From contig NZ_JAGHRA010000001.1 in NCBI RefSeq assembly GCF_017744015.1, forward strand, positions 496,001 through 560,000: a stretch of DNA of 64,000 nt, in the 5' to 3' direction. The DNA is from Paracoccus sp. R12_2 (GTDB lineage Bacteria > Pseudomonadota > Alphaproteobacteria > Rhodobacterales > Rhodobacteraceae). Made by a program: the position numbers and the translations under genes. A model generated the notes under the pieces. That model saw only the letters and a list, made by a program, of their open reading frames with translations. It did not search any database and was not told the DNA's origin. How positions within the stretch are numbered: the first letter of the stretch is position 1; each line of letters opens with the position of its first letter. This document shows positions 49,483 to 58,177 of this stretch, in pieces.

Positions 49483-51029
49483 GCAGCTGCCCTTTTCTGG
49501 CTCATCCAGTCATCCAGTTCCGCGATCTGCGCCGCCGTCATGCGCAGTCCCAGCTTGCTGCGCCGCCAGACCACGTCCTCGGCATGGCGGGCGAATTCAT
49601 GGCGCATCAGCCACTCTACCTCGGCTTCGGTCAAAGTCGCGCCGAAATCGCGACCCAGATCGGCCGTCGATCCGGCCCCGGCCAGCATTGCTTGCGCATC
49701 GGTGCCATAGGCGCGCACCAGCCGCGTGGCCCACGCATCATCAAGGAACGGATGGGCGGTCTGCAGGCCATCGATCAGCGCGGCGACCCCATCGACCGGG
49801 AAATCGCCCCCCGGCAACGGGGCACCGGCGGTCCAGGCCGTGTTCGCATGCGGAAAATGCGCCACCAGCTTGTCCATCGCGTGTTCGGCCAGGCGGCGAT
49901 AGGTGGTGATCTTGCCGCCGAACACGTTCAGGCAGGGCGCCCCCTTGTCGTCAAGGGAAAGCACATAATCGCGGGTTGCCGCCGTCGCCGATTTCGCGCC
50001 GTCGTCATACAGCGGGCGCACCCCGGAATAGGTCCAGACGATCTGGTCGGGGCTCACCGGTGTCGCGAAATATTCGGATGCAAAGCGGCACAGATAGTCC
50101 TGTTCCTCGGGCGTGCATTCGGCCTCCAGCGGGCTGCCGTGGTGGTCGCGGTCGGTGGTCCCGATCAGGGTGAAGTCGGTCTGGTAGGGGATCGCGAAGA
50201 TGATCCGCCCGTCATGCCCCTGAAAGAAATACGCCTTGTCGTGATCGTACAGCCTGGGCACCACGATATGGCTGCCGCGCACCAGGCGCACGGTCTCGCG
50301 GCTGTCCAGATGCGCCACGTCACGGATCACGCTGCCCACCCAGGGTCCGCCCGCATTGACCAGCGCGCGGGCATGGAACACCCGCCCGTCATCCAGCGAT
50401 ACCCGCCACAGATCGCCGTCGCGCGCGGCCTCGGCCACGCGGGCGCCGACCATGATTTCCGCGCCACGAATCGCGGCATCGCGTGCGTTCAGCGACACAA
50501 GGCGCGCATCCTCGACCCAGCAATCGCTGTATTCATAGGCTTTCTGCAGCCGGTCTTTCAGCGGTGCGCCCTCGGGCGTGCCGCGCAGCGACAGTGAGCG
50601 TGTGCCGGGCAGGATCTTCCGCCCGCCCAGATTGTCATACAGAAACAGCCCGGCGCGGATCAGGAGATTCGGGCGATGACCCTTGTTCCACGGCATCAGC
50701 AGCGCCAGCGCCTTGCTGACCGGCGTGTCGGATTCGAAGGTCATCTGCGGGTCCAGCGGCAGGACGAAGCGCATCGGCCAGCTGATATGCGGCATCGCCC
50801 GCAACAGCACCTCGCGCTCTTTCAGCGCCTCGCGGACCAGCCGAATCTCCAGATATTCCAGATAGCGCAGCCCGCCATGAAACAGCTTGGTCGATTTCGA
50901 ACTGGTGGCCTGGGCCAGATCGCCCATCTCGGCAAGCCGAACCGACAGGCCACGGCCCGCCGCGTCCCGTGCGATCCCGCATCCATTGATGCCGCCGCCG
51001 ATGATGAAAAGGTCGGTTGTGTCCGACAT
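49479..51029 (-). CDS. glpD: Glycerol-3-phosphate dehydrogenase (FAD)
   Basis: A 516-residue flavoprotein. The FAD motif GGGINGCGIARDAAG is at residues 11-25, and the conserved SSKSTKLFHGGLRYLE follows. It oxidises glycerol-3-phosphate to DHAP at the inner membrane, feeding electrons to quinone. The ATG at 51029 is preceded by GGGAGGAG. It is the first gene of the leftward glp operon. Confidence 0.96.
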   Translation of the reverse strand: MSDTTDLFIIGGGINGCGIARDAAGRGLSVRLAEMGDLAQATSSKSTKLFHGGLRYLEYLEIRLVREALKEREVLLRAMPHISWPMRFVLPLDPQMTFESDTPVSKALALLMPWNKGHRPNLLIRAGLFLYDNLGGRKILPGTRSLSLRGTPEGAPLKDRLQKAYEYSDCWVEDARLVSLNARDAAIRGAEIMVGARVAEAARDGDLWRVSLDDGRVFHARALVNAGGPWVGSVIRDVAHLDSRETVRLVRGSHIVVPRLYDHDKAYFFQGHDGRIIFAIPYQTDFTLIGTTDRDHHGSPLEAECTPEEQDYLCRFASEYFATPVSPDQIVWTYSGVRPLYDDGAKSATAATRDYVLSLDDKGAPCLNVFGGKITTYRRLAEHAMDKLVAHFPHANTAWTAGAPLPGGDFPVDGVAALIDGLQTAHPFLDDAWATRLVRAYGTDAQAMLAGAGSTADLGRDFGATLTEAEVEWLMRHEFARHAEDVVWRRSKLGLRMTAAQIAELDDWMSQKRAAA

Positions 51030-51165
51030 GGCTCCTCCCAAAGCTGAGGTTATCCGATCACGCTGTCGTGTCGTCTGTCAACGAATATTTTCGTAGATGC
51101 GCGTTTACATTCGGATTGACAAAAAACGCACATGACGCTTCCGTGAGGGAAAGGGGAGGGCGGCG
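51030..51165. promoter_or_regulatory. glpD/glpR divergent promoter with candidate GlpR site
   Basis: The palindrome ACGAATATTTTCGT (51081-51094) directly overlaps a minus-strand TTGACA (51081-51076) that can be the glpD -35 element; a plus-strand TTGACA lies at 51116-51121 before glpR. The CGAA/TTCG core resembles half sites of E. coli GlpR operators, so self-repression and operon control are inferred. No clean -10 is seen for either side. Confidence 0.5.
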
Positions 51166-51927
51166 ATGGCCATGAACATCCGCCAGATGGAAATTCTGGA
51201 TCTGGCCCGTGCAACCGGCCGCGTCGCGGTCGAGGAGCTGGCCGAACGATTCGATGTGACGCTGCAGACCATCCGCCGCGATCTGGGCGAACTGGCCGAT
51301 CAGGGGATGCTGGATCGTGTCCATGGCGGCGCGGTGATGCGATCCGGCGTCAGCAATATCGGCTACGAGGAAAGGCGCCGCATGAACGAGGATGCCAAGG
51401 CCGCCATCGCGCGGGCCTGCGCGGCGCAGATTCCCGACAATTCCTCGATCATCATCAACCTGGGCACCACGACCGAGGCGGTGGCCCGCGAATTGCTGGC
51501 GCACCGCAACCTGACGGTGATCACCAACAACATGAACGTCGCCAACATCCTTGTCGCCAATGAAAGCTGCGAAATCATGGTGGCGGGCGGCGCGTTGCGG
51601 CGGACGGATGGCGGGCTGGTCGGCGACCTGACGACCGAGTTCATGGCGCAGTTCAAGCCGGACTACGCGATCATCGGCACCTCGGCACTGGATGCCGACG
51701 GCGATCTGCTGGATTTCGACATGGCCGAAGTTCGCGTCAGCCGCGCCATCGCCGGCCTGGCGCGACATGCCTATCTGGTGACCGATATCAGCAAGCTGGA
51801 ACGTTCCGCGCCGGTCCGCATCATCTCGATGCAGGATCTGGACACGGTGTTCGTGGACAAGCCCTTGCCCGCGCCCCTGACGCAGAAATGCGCCGAATGG
51901 GACACCCGCGTGATCGTCGCCGATTGA
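51166..51927 (+). CDS. glpR: DeoR-family glycerol-3-phosphate repressor GlpR
   Basis: A 253-residue regulator. The DeoR HTH (VAVEELAERFDVTLQTIRRDL) is at residues about 20-40, and the sugar-phosphate-binding domain has NLGTTTEAVAREL and GGALRRTDGGLVGDL. It is divergent from glpD, which defines its target. GGGGAGGG lies 6 nt before the ATG. Its stop codon lies in the arm of a convergent hairpin. Confidence 0.93.
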   Translation: MAMNIRQMEILDLARATGRVAVEELAERFDVTLQTIRRDLGELADQGMLDRVHGGAVMRSGVSNIGYEERRRMNEDAKAAIARACAAQIPDNSSIIINLGTTTEAVARELLAHRNLTVITNNMNVANILVANESCEIMVAGGALRRTDGGLVGDLTTEFMAQFKPDYAIIGTSALDADGDLLDFDMAEVRVSRAIAGLARHAYLVTDISKLERSAPVRIISMQDLDTVFVDKPLPAPLTQKCAEWDTRVIVAD

Positions 51928-51951
51928 GGCGCGAAACCCGCCCGCGCCTCA
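51925..51951. terminator. Convergent hairpin made from both stop codons
   Basis: TGAGGCGCG (51925-51933) and CGCGCCTCA (51943-51951) are perfect 9-bp arms. The left arm contains the glpR stop and the right arm the stop of the convergent glycosyltransferase. No T run, so termination may be weak or Rho-assisted. Confidence 0.5.
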
Positions 51952-53214
51952 GCGGGAACTGCCGGCGGGACGTTCGGGCATATGGCCTTTCAGGGCGTCA
52001 TGGACCAGCCCGGCGCGCTGGTCGTGCATCATCTCGTGCGTGCTGGCGGCGGCCTTGTCGCGCGCGGCATCCGCAAGACCTCGCAGACGCTGCGGTGTCA
52101 GCGAGGGGTCGGCCAGAACCTGTGCCAGTGCCGCCGCATCGCCCGCAGGCACGAAGATCGCGTCCTGTCCGTCGCGCGCGACCTCGCGGTTTCCGGCGGT
52201 GTCCGATGCGATCACCGGCACGCCTTGCGAAAACGCATCCAGAATCACCCGCGGCTGTTCATCGCCCGTCGTCGGAACCAGCGCGGCGTGATAGCCGCGC
52301 AGCAGCGGCAGGAACTCGGTCGCATAGGCCACTTCGGGCAGGATCCGCACGCGCAAGGACCTGGCCTGCGCGGCGAACTCGGCGATCTGGCCGGCCATGG
52401 ATCCGCTGCCGACGACATCCAGCTGCAGTTGCCTGCCCTCGGCCTCAAGCTGCCGCAGCGCCTGCAGGACGACCCCGGTGCCCTTCTCGGCCGTCAGCCG
52501 AGAGGCCAGCAACAGCCGCAGATCGGCGGGCTTTTCCTGCCAGCTTCGCGCCAGGGCATCCGGGGTCAGGACATCCTGCTGATGGATCCATGTGGCCGGG
52601 CTGACCGCCGAGATTCCGCCGGGTCCGACCGGCAGCGATTCGGCATAGCTGCGCTGGGTATAGATCCCCAGACGTGCGTGGCGGCAGGTCCAGCGCGCAA
52701 ACCGTTCGGTCGCGGCGGCCTCGGCGCGCCAGCGAAGACTGGCGTCCGTGCCTTCGGGAATGCGCCAGAAGGCGCTTTCGATATTGATGACCAGCGGAAG
52801 TCCGCGCCGCACCACCATGGGGTTGAGGATCAGGCCGGGGGGAATCGGCCAGCCCGCGGCACCGCTGTGCACCGCATCCGCGCGCGCCAGCGCCTGACGC
52901 ATGGCGCGGATCATCCCCGGCAGGACGCGCGGGATCTGCCGCCGCCCCGTCATCATCGGCCCGGTCGCGACGAACTCGACGCTCTGGCCGGGCTCTGGCT
53001 CGACCCTTGTCGCATCCTCGCCCTCCAGGTGATCGACCTGCGCCGCCAGGATGATCATGTGCGGCAGATAACGCAGATGCATCATCAGGTCGCGGTGCCA
53101 GCGATCGCCCACCCAGACGTCGCCGCGCCGGTCGCGCATGAACGGCACCAGCGAGCTGAGAAGATAGTGCCGGTCCGACAGCAGTTCGCGGCAGGCGGTG
53201 AAATTGTCACTCAT
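51949..53214 (-). CDS. Glycosyltransferase, GT-B fold (family 4-like)
   Basis: A 421-residue cytosolic protein. The C-terminal half has the family 4 motifs LLLASRLTAEKGTGVVLQAL and the EQPRVILDAFSQGVPVIAS segment, where glutamate contacts the donor. The acceptor is unknown; envelope or exopolysaccharide synthesis is the usual role. It is transcribed alone, divergent from the thiolase gene. Confidence 0.85.
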   Translation of the reverse strand: MSDNFTACRELLSDRHYLLSSLVPFMRDRRGDVWVGDRWHRDLMMHLRYLPHMIILAAQVDHLEGEDATRVEPEPGQSVEFVATGPMMTGRRQIPRVLPGMIRAMRQALARADAVHSGAAGWPIPPGLILNPMVVRRGLPLVINIESAFWRIPEGTDASLRWRAEAAATERFARWTCRHARLGIYTQRSYAESLPVGPGGISAVSPATWIHQQDVLTPDALARSWQEKPADLRLLLASRLTAEKGTGVVLQALRQLEAEGRQLQLDVVGSGSMAGQIAEFAAQARSLRVRILPEVAYATEFLPLLRGYHAALVPTTGDEQPRVILDAFSQGVPVIASDTAGNREVARDGQDAIFVPAGDAAALAQVLADPSLTPQRLRGLADAARDKAAASTHEMMHDQRAGLVHDALKGHMPERPAGSSR

Positions 53215-53375
53215 TCGGATCTCGCATTTCCGCCGTCTGGCAGTTCTCTCGTTTCGCCGCGACGATAGGCGCTTTGACGCGGGGTCGCAATTTTATTGCC
53301 GGGCCGTCGCCCGATCGACTTGCAGCATTCCGGCAAAGGCATAGTCTGGATGCAACGTCGAAAATGGGGGCTTTC

Positions 53376-54557
53376 ATGTCTGATACCGGAATCGTCATTC
53401 TGTCCGGCGCGCGCACCGCGATCGGGTCCTTCGGCGGCAGCCTTGCGGCGATTCCGCCGATCACGCTGGCCGCCGACGTCACCCGCGCCGCGCTGGACAG
53501 GGCCGCGGTGGCGCCTGACCGGATCGGGCAGGTGGTCTTCGGCCATGTCATCAACACCGAACCGCGCGACATGTATCTTAGCCGTGTCGCGATGCTGCAG
53601 GCGGGCATTCCGCACACGACGCCCGCGATGAACGTCAACCGGCTGTGCGGATCGGGGGCGCAGGCGATCGTGTCGGCCGCGCAGGCGCTGATGCTGGGCG
53701 ACGCGGATTTCGCCGTCGCGGGCGGCGCCGAAAGCATGAGCCGCGCGCCCTACGCGGTGCCATCGGCGCGGTTCGGCGCGAAGATGGGCGATCAGAAGAT
53801 GCTGGACATGATGACCGGCGCGCTGACCTGTCCGATGGGCACGGGCCATATGGGCGTGACGGCGGAAAACGTCGCGGCCGAACACGATATCAGCCGTCAG
53901 CAACAGGACGAATTCGCTCTGGAATCGCAGCGGCGCGCGGCGGACGCCATCGCCTCGGGCCATTTCCGGGATCAGATCGTCCCGGTCGAGATCAGGATGC
54001 GCAAGGGCGTGGTGCAGTTCGACACCGATGAACATCCCAAGGAAACCAGCCTGGAAAAGCTGGGCGCACTGAAGACGGTGTTCCAGAAGGATGGGTCGGT
54101 GACGGCCGGGAATGCCAGCGGCATCAATGACGGTGCCGCCGCGCTGGTGCTGGCGCGCGCCGACGCCGCCACGGCCGCCGGGCTGACGCCGCGTGCACGG
54201 ATCCTTGGCTATGCCGTCGCGGGGGTGCGCCCCGAAGTGATGGGAATCGGCCCCGTCCCGGCGGTCGAGGCGCTGCTGGCCCGGACCGGGCTTTCGATCG
54301 GCGATTTCGACGTGATCGAATCGAACGAGGCGTTCGCGGCGCAGGCGCTGGCCGTGAACAAGGGGCTGGGCCTTGATCCGGCCCGGGTCAATCCGAACGG
54401 CGGCGCCATCGCGCTGGGGCACCCGGTCGGCGCGACCGGCGCGATCCTGACGGTCAAGGCGCTGTATGAACTGGAACGCATCGGCGGGCGGACGGCGCTG
54501 GTGACGATGTGCATCGGCGGCGGTCAGGGCATCGCCATCGCGATTGCCCGCGACTGA
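53376..54557 (+). CDS. Acetyl-CoA acetyltransferase (thiolase)
   Basis: A 393-residue thiolase. The acylated cysteine is Cys91 in NRLCGSGAQA, and the catalytic GHPVGATG (His349) and CIGGGQG (Cys379) are intact. Biosynthetic thiolases of this length condense two acetyl-CoA, as in PHB synthesis, or cleave acetoacetyl-CoA. The ATG at 53376 is used rather than the in-frame ATG at 53364, since that would leave no ribosome-binding site; GGGGG precedes 53376. No phaB is next to it. Confidence 0.92.
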   Translation: MSDTGIVILSGARTAIGSFGGSLAAIPPITLAADVTRAALDRAAVAPDRIGQVVFGHVINTEPRDMYLSRVAMLQAGIPHTTPAMNVNRLCGSGAQAIVSAAQALMLGDADFAVAGGAESMSRAPYAVPSARFGAKMGDQKMLDMMTGALTCPMGTGHMGVTAENVAAEHDISRQQQDEFALESQRRAADAIASGHFRDQIVPVEIRMRKGVVQFDTDEHPKETSLEKLGALKTVFQKDGSVTAGNASGINDGAAALVLARADAATAAGLTPRARILGYAVAGVRPEVMGIGPVPAVEALLARTGLSIGDFDVIESNEAFAAQALAVNKGLGLDPARVNPNGGAIALGHPVGATGAILTVKALYELERIGGRTALVTMCIGGGQGIAIAIARD

Positions 54558-54563
54558 CGCCGC

Positions 54564-54581
54564 GGCGCGATCATTCGCGCC
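54564..54581. terminator. Bidirectional hairpin between thiolase and glycosyltransferase
   Basis: GGCGCGA (54564-54570), a 4-nt loop with the minus-strand stop, then TCGCGCC (54575-54581): a perfect 7-bp stem between the two convergent genes. No T run. Confidence 0.45.
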
Positions 54582-55395
54582 AGATCCTGTCGATCCAGCT
54601 GACCGGCCTGAGGTAGTGGCGAAGATGCTTTGACAGGGATTCGCGCCGCCGACCGTCAAAGGCGGCGCGAAGATGGTCCAGCGCGGGCCTGCGACTGTCG
54701 CTTTCGTCCCATCTGCCGGCCCGCGCATCGGGTGGGTTCAGCGCGCCCGCGAAGATGATGATGCGCGATTTCGGCGGAATCCTGGCTTCGCGGACATAGT
54801 TCAGCGGAAAGACGGGCATGCAGTGCATCCTGAAATGCGCCAGCCAGCCGCGCGGCCAGAACTTGACCCCGCCCGGCGCGTTCCGCGTCACGAAACGCTG
54901 CTCGTAGCGATAGGTGTCGGCGACGCCCTGCGGATCGTCGCGGAAGATCTGCTGCAGCGGCTTCAGGTTTCCGACCCGCATCCGATAGACCGATGTCTGA
55001 CCCAGCTTTTCGAACGGGGTATTGGGATTGCGGCCCAGTATCGTGTCGTCGGGGTCGCCATAGCTGAAAAACGGGTCGAGGCTGCCCGTGATCAGAACGT
55101 CCAGATCAAGAAACAGCACCACGCCCGTCACATCGCCCAGATCGCCCCACAGGCGCGACTTGGGCCATTTGCCGCGGGTGTTGACCGGGGCGACATAGTC
55201 GAATTCGGGCAGCGGCCGCACCGCGATGTCGGGATGCAGCCCGTCGGCGTCGTCGGTGAAACAGAACAGGCGGAACGGCGGGGTGATGTTGCGCGACACC
55301 ATGCCATGCAGCCGGTTGACGTATTCGGGGCCGAATTTCGTGCCCCACTTGATGCAGATGATCTGCTTGATCTCGCCGCTCGGCACGTCGTCCAT
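54571..55395 (-). CDS. Glycosyltransferase-like protein (GT-A type, DXD motif)
   Basis: A 274-residue protein. An N-terminal alpha/beta domain (IICIKWGTKFGPEYVN, LFCFTDD) leads to LFLDLDVLITGSLD, a DXD-type nucleotide-sugar and metal site near residue 96. No membrane segment. The acceptor is unknown. It follows a 320-bp gap with a candidate small RNA or leader peptide. Confidence 0.78.
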   Translation of the reverse strand: MDDVPSGEIKQIICIKWGTKFGPEYVNRLHGMVSRNITPPFRLFCFTDDADGLHPDIAVRPLPEFDYVAPVNTRGKWPKSRLWGDLGDVTGVVLFLDLDVLITGSLDPFFSYGDPDDTILGRNPNTPFEKLGQTSVYRMRVGNLKPLQQIFRDDPQGVADTYRYEQRFVTRNAPGGVKFWPRGWLAHFRMHCMPVFPLNYVREARIPPKSRIIIFAGALNPPDARAGRWDESDSRRPALDHLRAAFDGRRRESLSKHLRHYLRPVSWIDRIWRE

Positions 55396-55715
55396 GGCTG
55401 TTCCGTCTGTTGTGCGGAGAGATTGTTGCAGGCGTCGCGCCGCTTCGCAACCAGGCGGCAGCGCGGCCCCCGGAAATTGGAACGGGCCGCCTCAGATCAA
55501 GACGGCCCGCGAGATCCACGGAGATGGTCCGGTTAGGGAAGGATAAGATCCGTCCGGTCCCAATCAGGGTTTACGACCCTAGGGGCTGCCCTCAGGCCAC
55601 GGCCCCCCTGACTGTTCCGACACCTCTCTCCACTATCACTCTCGACACTGGACCACCTCCTTTCAATAAGTTGCCGTTGTAAGGGGAAGGGTGACACAGA
55701 TCGTGAATCTGTCAA
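55396..55715 (-). other. Gap with candidate structured RNA
   Basis: A 320-bp region without a long gene. On the minus strand it holds a Shine-Dalgarno GAAAGGAGGTGG (55664-55653), an 18-codon ORF, hairpins AGGGT/ACCCT (55566-55580) and GCGGCCC/GGGCCGC (55463-55490), and a short stem after the yhhQ stop (ACAGAT/ATCTGT, 55696-55712). The plus strand carries CCACCTCCTTTC, the complement of a Shine-Dalgarno. Confidence 0.35.
55592..55648 (-). CDS. Possible 18-residue leader peptide
   Basis: GTG-started ORF encoding MSRVIVERGVGTVRGAVA, 8 nt after AGGAGG in a 12-base near-perfect Shine-Dalgarno. No matching long gene. It may be an attenuator peptide for the glycosyltransferase gene 200 nt downstream, or part of a small RNA. 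Confidence 0.35.
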   Translation of the reverse strand: MSRVIVERGVGTVRGAVA

Positions 55716-56318
55716 TCAGGTTTCTGGATGAAATCGCAACAAATTGCGGATAATCATCCTGAACGGCACAAGGGCAAGTAGCGCCAGACCAAGTTTGACC
55801 ATCCAATCAGCAACTGCCAGCGAAACCCACAGCGCTGTGACCGGGCCATGACCAAGCAGCGGAACGGCCTCGTTCGCCCAGCCCGTGTTGGCGTCCACGG
55901 GCAGTGCGGCCGAGAAGGCGATGCCGAAGAACAGCGCCGTATCGACGGCCGAACCGACCAGGGTCGACGCCAGCGGTGCGACCCACCAGCGTCTTTCCCG
56001 CAACAGGTCAAACAGTTTTACATCCAGAAGTTGTGCGCACAGGAAGGCCGTGCCGCTGCCGATCGCGATGCGCAGCGTGGATTTGTCGAATCCGGCGGCG
56101 ATCAGCGAACAGACGACGCCCACGATGAACCCGGCGAAGACGACGCGGCGGGCCGAACCGGCGCCATAGACGCGGTTCATCACGTCGGTGACCAGGAAGG
56201 CGAAGGGATAGGTGAAGGCTCCCCATGTCAGCCAGTCGCCGATGACGAACTGCACAAGGATGTTGGACGCCACCACGATGGCGGCCATGGCAAGAATGCC
56301 GGGCAGATAGCGGGTCAT
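55716..56318 (-). CDS. Queuosine precursor transporter (YhhQ/VUT family)
   Basis: A 200-residue membrane protein with about six helices and the family segments YPFAFLVTDVMNRVYG and SALLGTVVD-like STLVGSAVDTALFF. It imports preQ0/preQ1 or a related queuosine precursor. The ATG at 56318 is preferred to a TTG start at 56354; the ribosome-binding site is weak. A promoter candidate TTGACA-17-TAGGCG lies at 56412-56384. I looked for a preQ1 riboswitch upstream and did not find one. Confidence 0.85.
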   Translation of the reverse strand: MTRYLPGILAMAAIVVASNILVQFVIGDWLTWGAFTYPFAFLVTDVMNRVYGAGSARRVVFAGFIVGVVCSLIAAGFDKSTLRIAIGSGTAFLCAQLLDVKLFDLLRERRWWVAPLASTLVGSAVDTALFFGIAFSAALPVDANTGWANEAVPLLGHGPVTALWVSLAVADWMVKLGLALLALVPFRMIIRNLLRFHPET

Positions 56319-56383
56319 GTGATTCAATTTCCGTTTTACAAGGTCGCGGAACAACTCGGCCCCGGTTCGAAACGGGACAGCTG

Positions 56384-56412
56384 CGCCTAGTCCTCGCGCA
56401 ACGGCTTGTCAA
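56384..56412 (-). promoter_or_regulatory. Candidate promoter of the queuosine transporter gene
   Basis: TTGACA (56412-56407), a 17-bp spacer and TAGGCG (56389-56384) on the minus strand, 66 bp before the start codon. The -35 is perfect; the -10 is weak. Confidence 0.4.
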
Positions 56413-56441
56413 TCTCCGGCCGTTCGGGCGGTGCGGCGCTG

Positions 56442-57341
56442 TCAGGGGCGCAGCCGGTACTCCACCAGTTCCGTGCGCTGCACGATCAGGAAATTGTCGT
56501 CCGAGATCATCGTCAGCCGGATGCCCTGCCCGTCATCCCAGACCGACAACCCTTCCAGATTGTCGTATTGCAGCGGCTTGGTGGTCAGCAGGATCTCTTC
56601 GTCGCGCGGCCCGTCTTCGGTCAGCCGCATGCGGCGGACGCGGGTCGAGAATCCCAACAGGCCGTGAAAGTCGCGCTCCAGCAGGTATAGATAGCCGTCC
56701 GGCCCGAAATCCGCACCGACCGGCAGCCAGCGCGGATCGCGGCGCAGCCGGGTCAGGCGGCTCCATTCGCCATCGCGCAGCTGCAGGATCGGAAAGGGCC
56801 GGCTTTCGCGCCCGGATCGTTCGGGCAGGGTGATCAGCGTGCCGTCGTCGCGGATGGCCAGCGCCTCCAGCCCGGCGTTGACGCGCATTCCCGGCAATTC
56901 CGGGGGGCGTGGCAGTACACGGGCAGGGGCATCGGGGTCGTCATAGACCGCCACCCGGTCCAGCCCTTCGAAACTGACCCGGATGCGCCCGTCATCCCCG
57001 ATGGCCAGACCCTCGCTGTCGCCCAGATAGCCGGGCTTCAGGGGCTTGCCCTTGCTGTCGCGCAGATGCGCGCGACCGGCAACGTTCATGCCGCGGATCA
57101 GCCCCTGCGAATCGCGTTCGATGCTGCCCCAGTATATCCATGCCCGGTCGCTGAGCGCGTGAAACCCGCTGCCGTCCGCGCTGATCTCAAGGCCCGAGAA
57201 CCCGCCGAAGCTGTCTTCGCCGCTGCGCCAGACATAGGTGCCGACATATTCCAACTCTGCGGCCGGCGCCATCACAGCGCCGGCCGCAGACAGAAGGAAC
57301 GACAGGGCCGCGCTCAGGGCGCGGCGGCGACGGTGCGGCAT
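56442..57341 (-). CDS. Esterase-like activity of phytase family protein
   Basis: A 299-residue exported protein with an arginine-rich N-terminus and signal peptide (cleavage near APA, residue about 27). The rest is a beta-propeller-type phytase-like domain (GGFSGLEISADGSGFHALSD, GLEALAIRDDGTLITLPE). The enzyme activity is not proven for the family. It overlaps the mepA gene by 28 nt. Confidence 0.85.
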   Translation of the reverse strand: MPHRRRRALSAALSFLLSAAGAVMAPAAELEYVGTYVWRSGEDSFGGFSGLEISADGSGFHALSDRAWIYWGSIERDSQGLIRGMNVAGRAHLRDSKGKPLKPGYLGDSEGLAIGDDGRIRVSFEGLDRVAVYDDPDAPARVLPRPPELPGMRVNAGLEALAIRDDGTLITLPERSGRESRPFPILQLRDGEWSRLTRLRRDPRWLPVGADFGPDGYLYLLERDFHGLLGFSTRVRRMRLTEDGPRDEEILLTTKPLQYDNLEGLSVWDDGQGIRLTMISDDNFLIVQRTELVEYRLRP

Positions 57342-58177
57342 TGTGTGGGCAACTCGCTCAGCCGGTAGCTGCGCGGATGGCGGTAATTCGGGTTGGGCGG
57401 GGTCGGCTTCACGCGGCTGGGATCGATGCGGTTCTTGATCCACTCGGCCGCCTCGGCGCAACCGTCGCCCGGCGGCGGCGGATCCTGATCCCGGCAGATC
57501 GACCCCTTGGGGCAGGACATGCGGACATGGAAATGATAGTCATGTCCGTTCAACGGCCGGATCTTGCGCAGCCAGGACCTATTGCCCTTTTCCATCTGGC
57601 ACATCGCGACCTTGACGACCGGATCGGTGAAGATCCGTTCGACGCGCGGATCGCGGGCGGCGGCGCGCATGATGGACATGTGGCCGCCATTGAAATTCGG
57701 CGACAGCGCGGTGCCGTTGCGCGCCACGGCCGAGACCGATGAAATGCTTTCGCGCTGTGCGGGCGACAGCGTCAGCGAAGAGGGCGGCAGCATCCAGATA
57801 TCGGCGTCCAGCCCCAGCTGGTGGCTGGCATGGCCGGTCAGCATCGGCCCGCCGCGCGGCTGGCTGAGATCGCCGATATACAGACCTTTCCAGCCGGCCT
57901 GCTGTGCGGCCTTGGACAGCCCGATCAGGAAACCGATCAGCTCGGGATGGCCCCAGTTGCGGTTCCGCGACAGTCGCATCGCCTGCCAGCTTGGGCCGGT
58001 TTCGGGCAGCTGCACGAAGCCCTGCCCGCAGCCCTTGGAATAAAAGCCGATCGACACGGCCGGCCCCTGAGACGCTGATCGGAACTGGCCGAAGACATCC
58101 TTGGCCAGCGGTTCGGACATCGCGGGTGCCGCCAGGCCCATGGTCAGGGCGGCGACGGTCAGGAATTTGCGGATCAC
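57314..58177 (-). CDS. mepA: Penicillin-insensitive murein endopeptidase MepA
   Basis: A 287-residue periplasmic LAS-family metallopeptidase. A signal peptide (cleavage after AMS) precedes zinc ligands in GHASHQLGLDADIW and the HDYHFHVRMSCP motif. It cleaves D-Ala-mDAP bonds in peptidoglycan. The start is GTG at 58177-58175, with GGAGAGG upstream. It overlaps the MFS gene by 4 nt and the esterase gene by 28 nt. Confidence 0.93.
   Translation of the reverse strand: MIRKFLTVAALTMGLAAPAMSEPLAKDVFGQFRSASQGPAVSIGFYSKGCGQGFVQLPETGPSWQAMRLSRNRNWGHPELIGFLIGLSKAAQQAGWKGLYIGDLSQPRGGPMLTGHASHQLGLDADIWMLPPSSLTLSPAQRESISSVSAVARNGTALSPNFNGGHMSIMRAAARDPRVERIFTDPVVKVAMCQMEKGNRSWLRKIRPLNGHDYHFHVRMSCPKGSICRDQDPPPPGDGCAEAAEWIKNRIDPSRVKPTPPNPNYRHPRSYRLSELPTQCRTVAAAP

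Noticed and set aside
55651..55666. Plus-strand match to the end of 16S rRNA (CCACCTCCTTT)
   Set aside because: Only the anti-Shine-Dalgarno core matches; no other rRNA sequence is nearby. It is better read as a Shine-Dalgarno on the minus strand.
56355..56385. tRNA-like T-arm GGTTCGAAAC
   Set aside because: The flanking stem does not pair as a T arm, and no anticodon or acceptor arm can be built.
56319..56412. preQ1 riboswitch before the queuosine transporter
   Set aside because: No preQ1-I aptamer core or A-rich tail could be matched.
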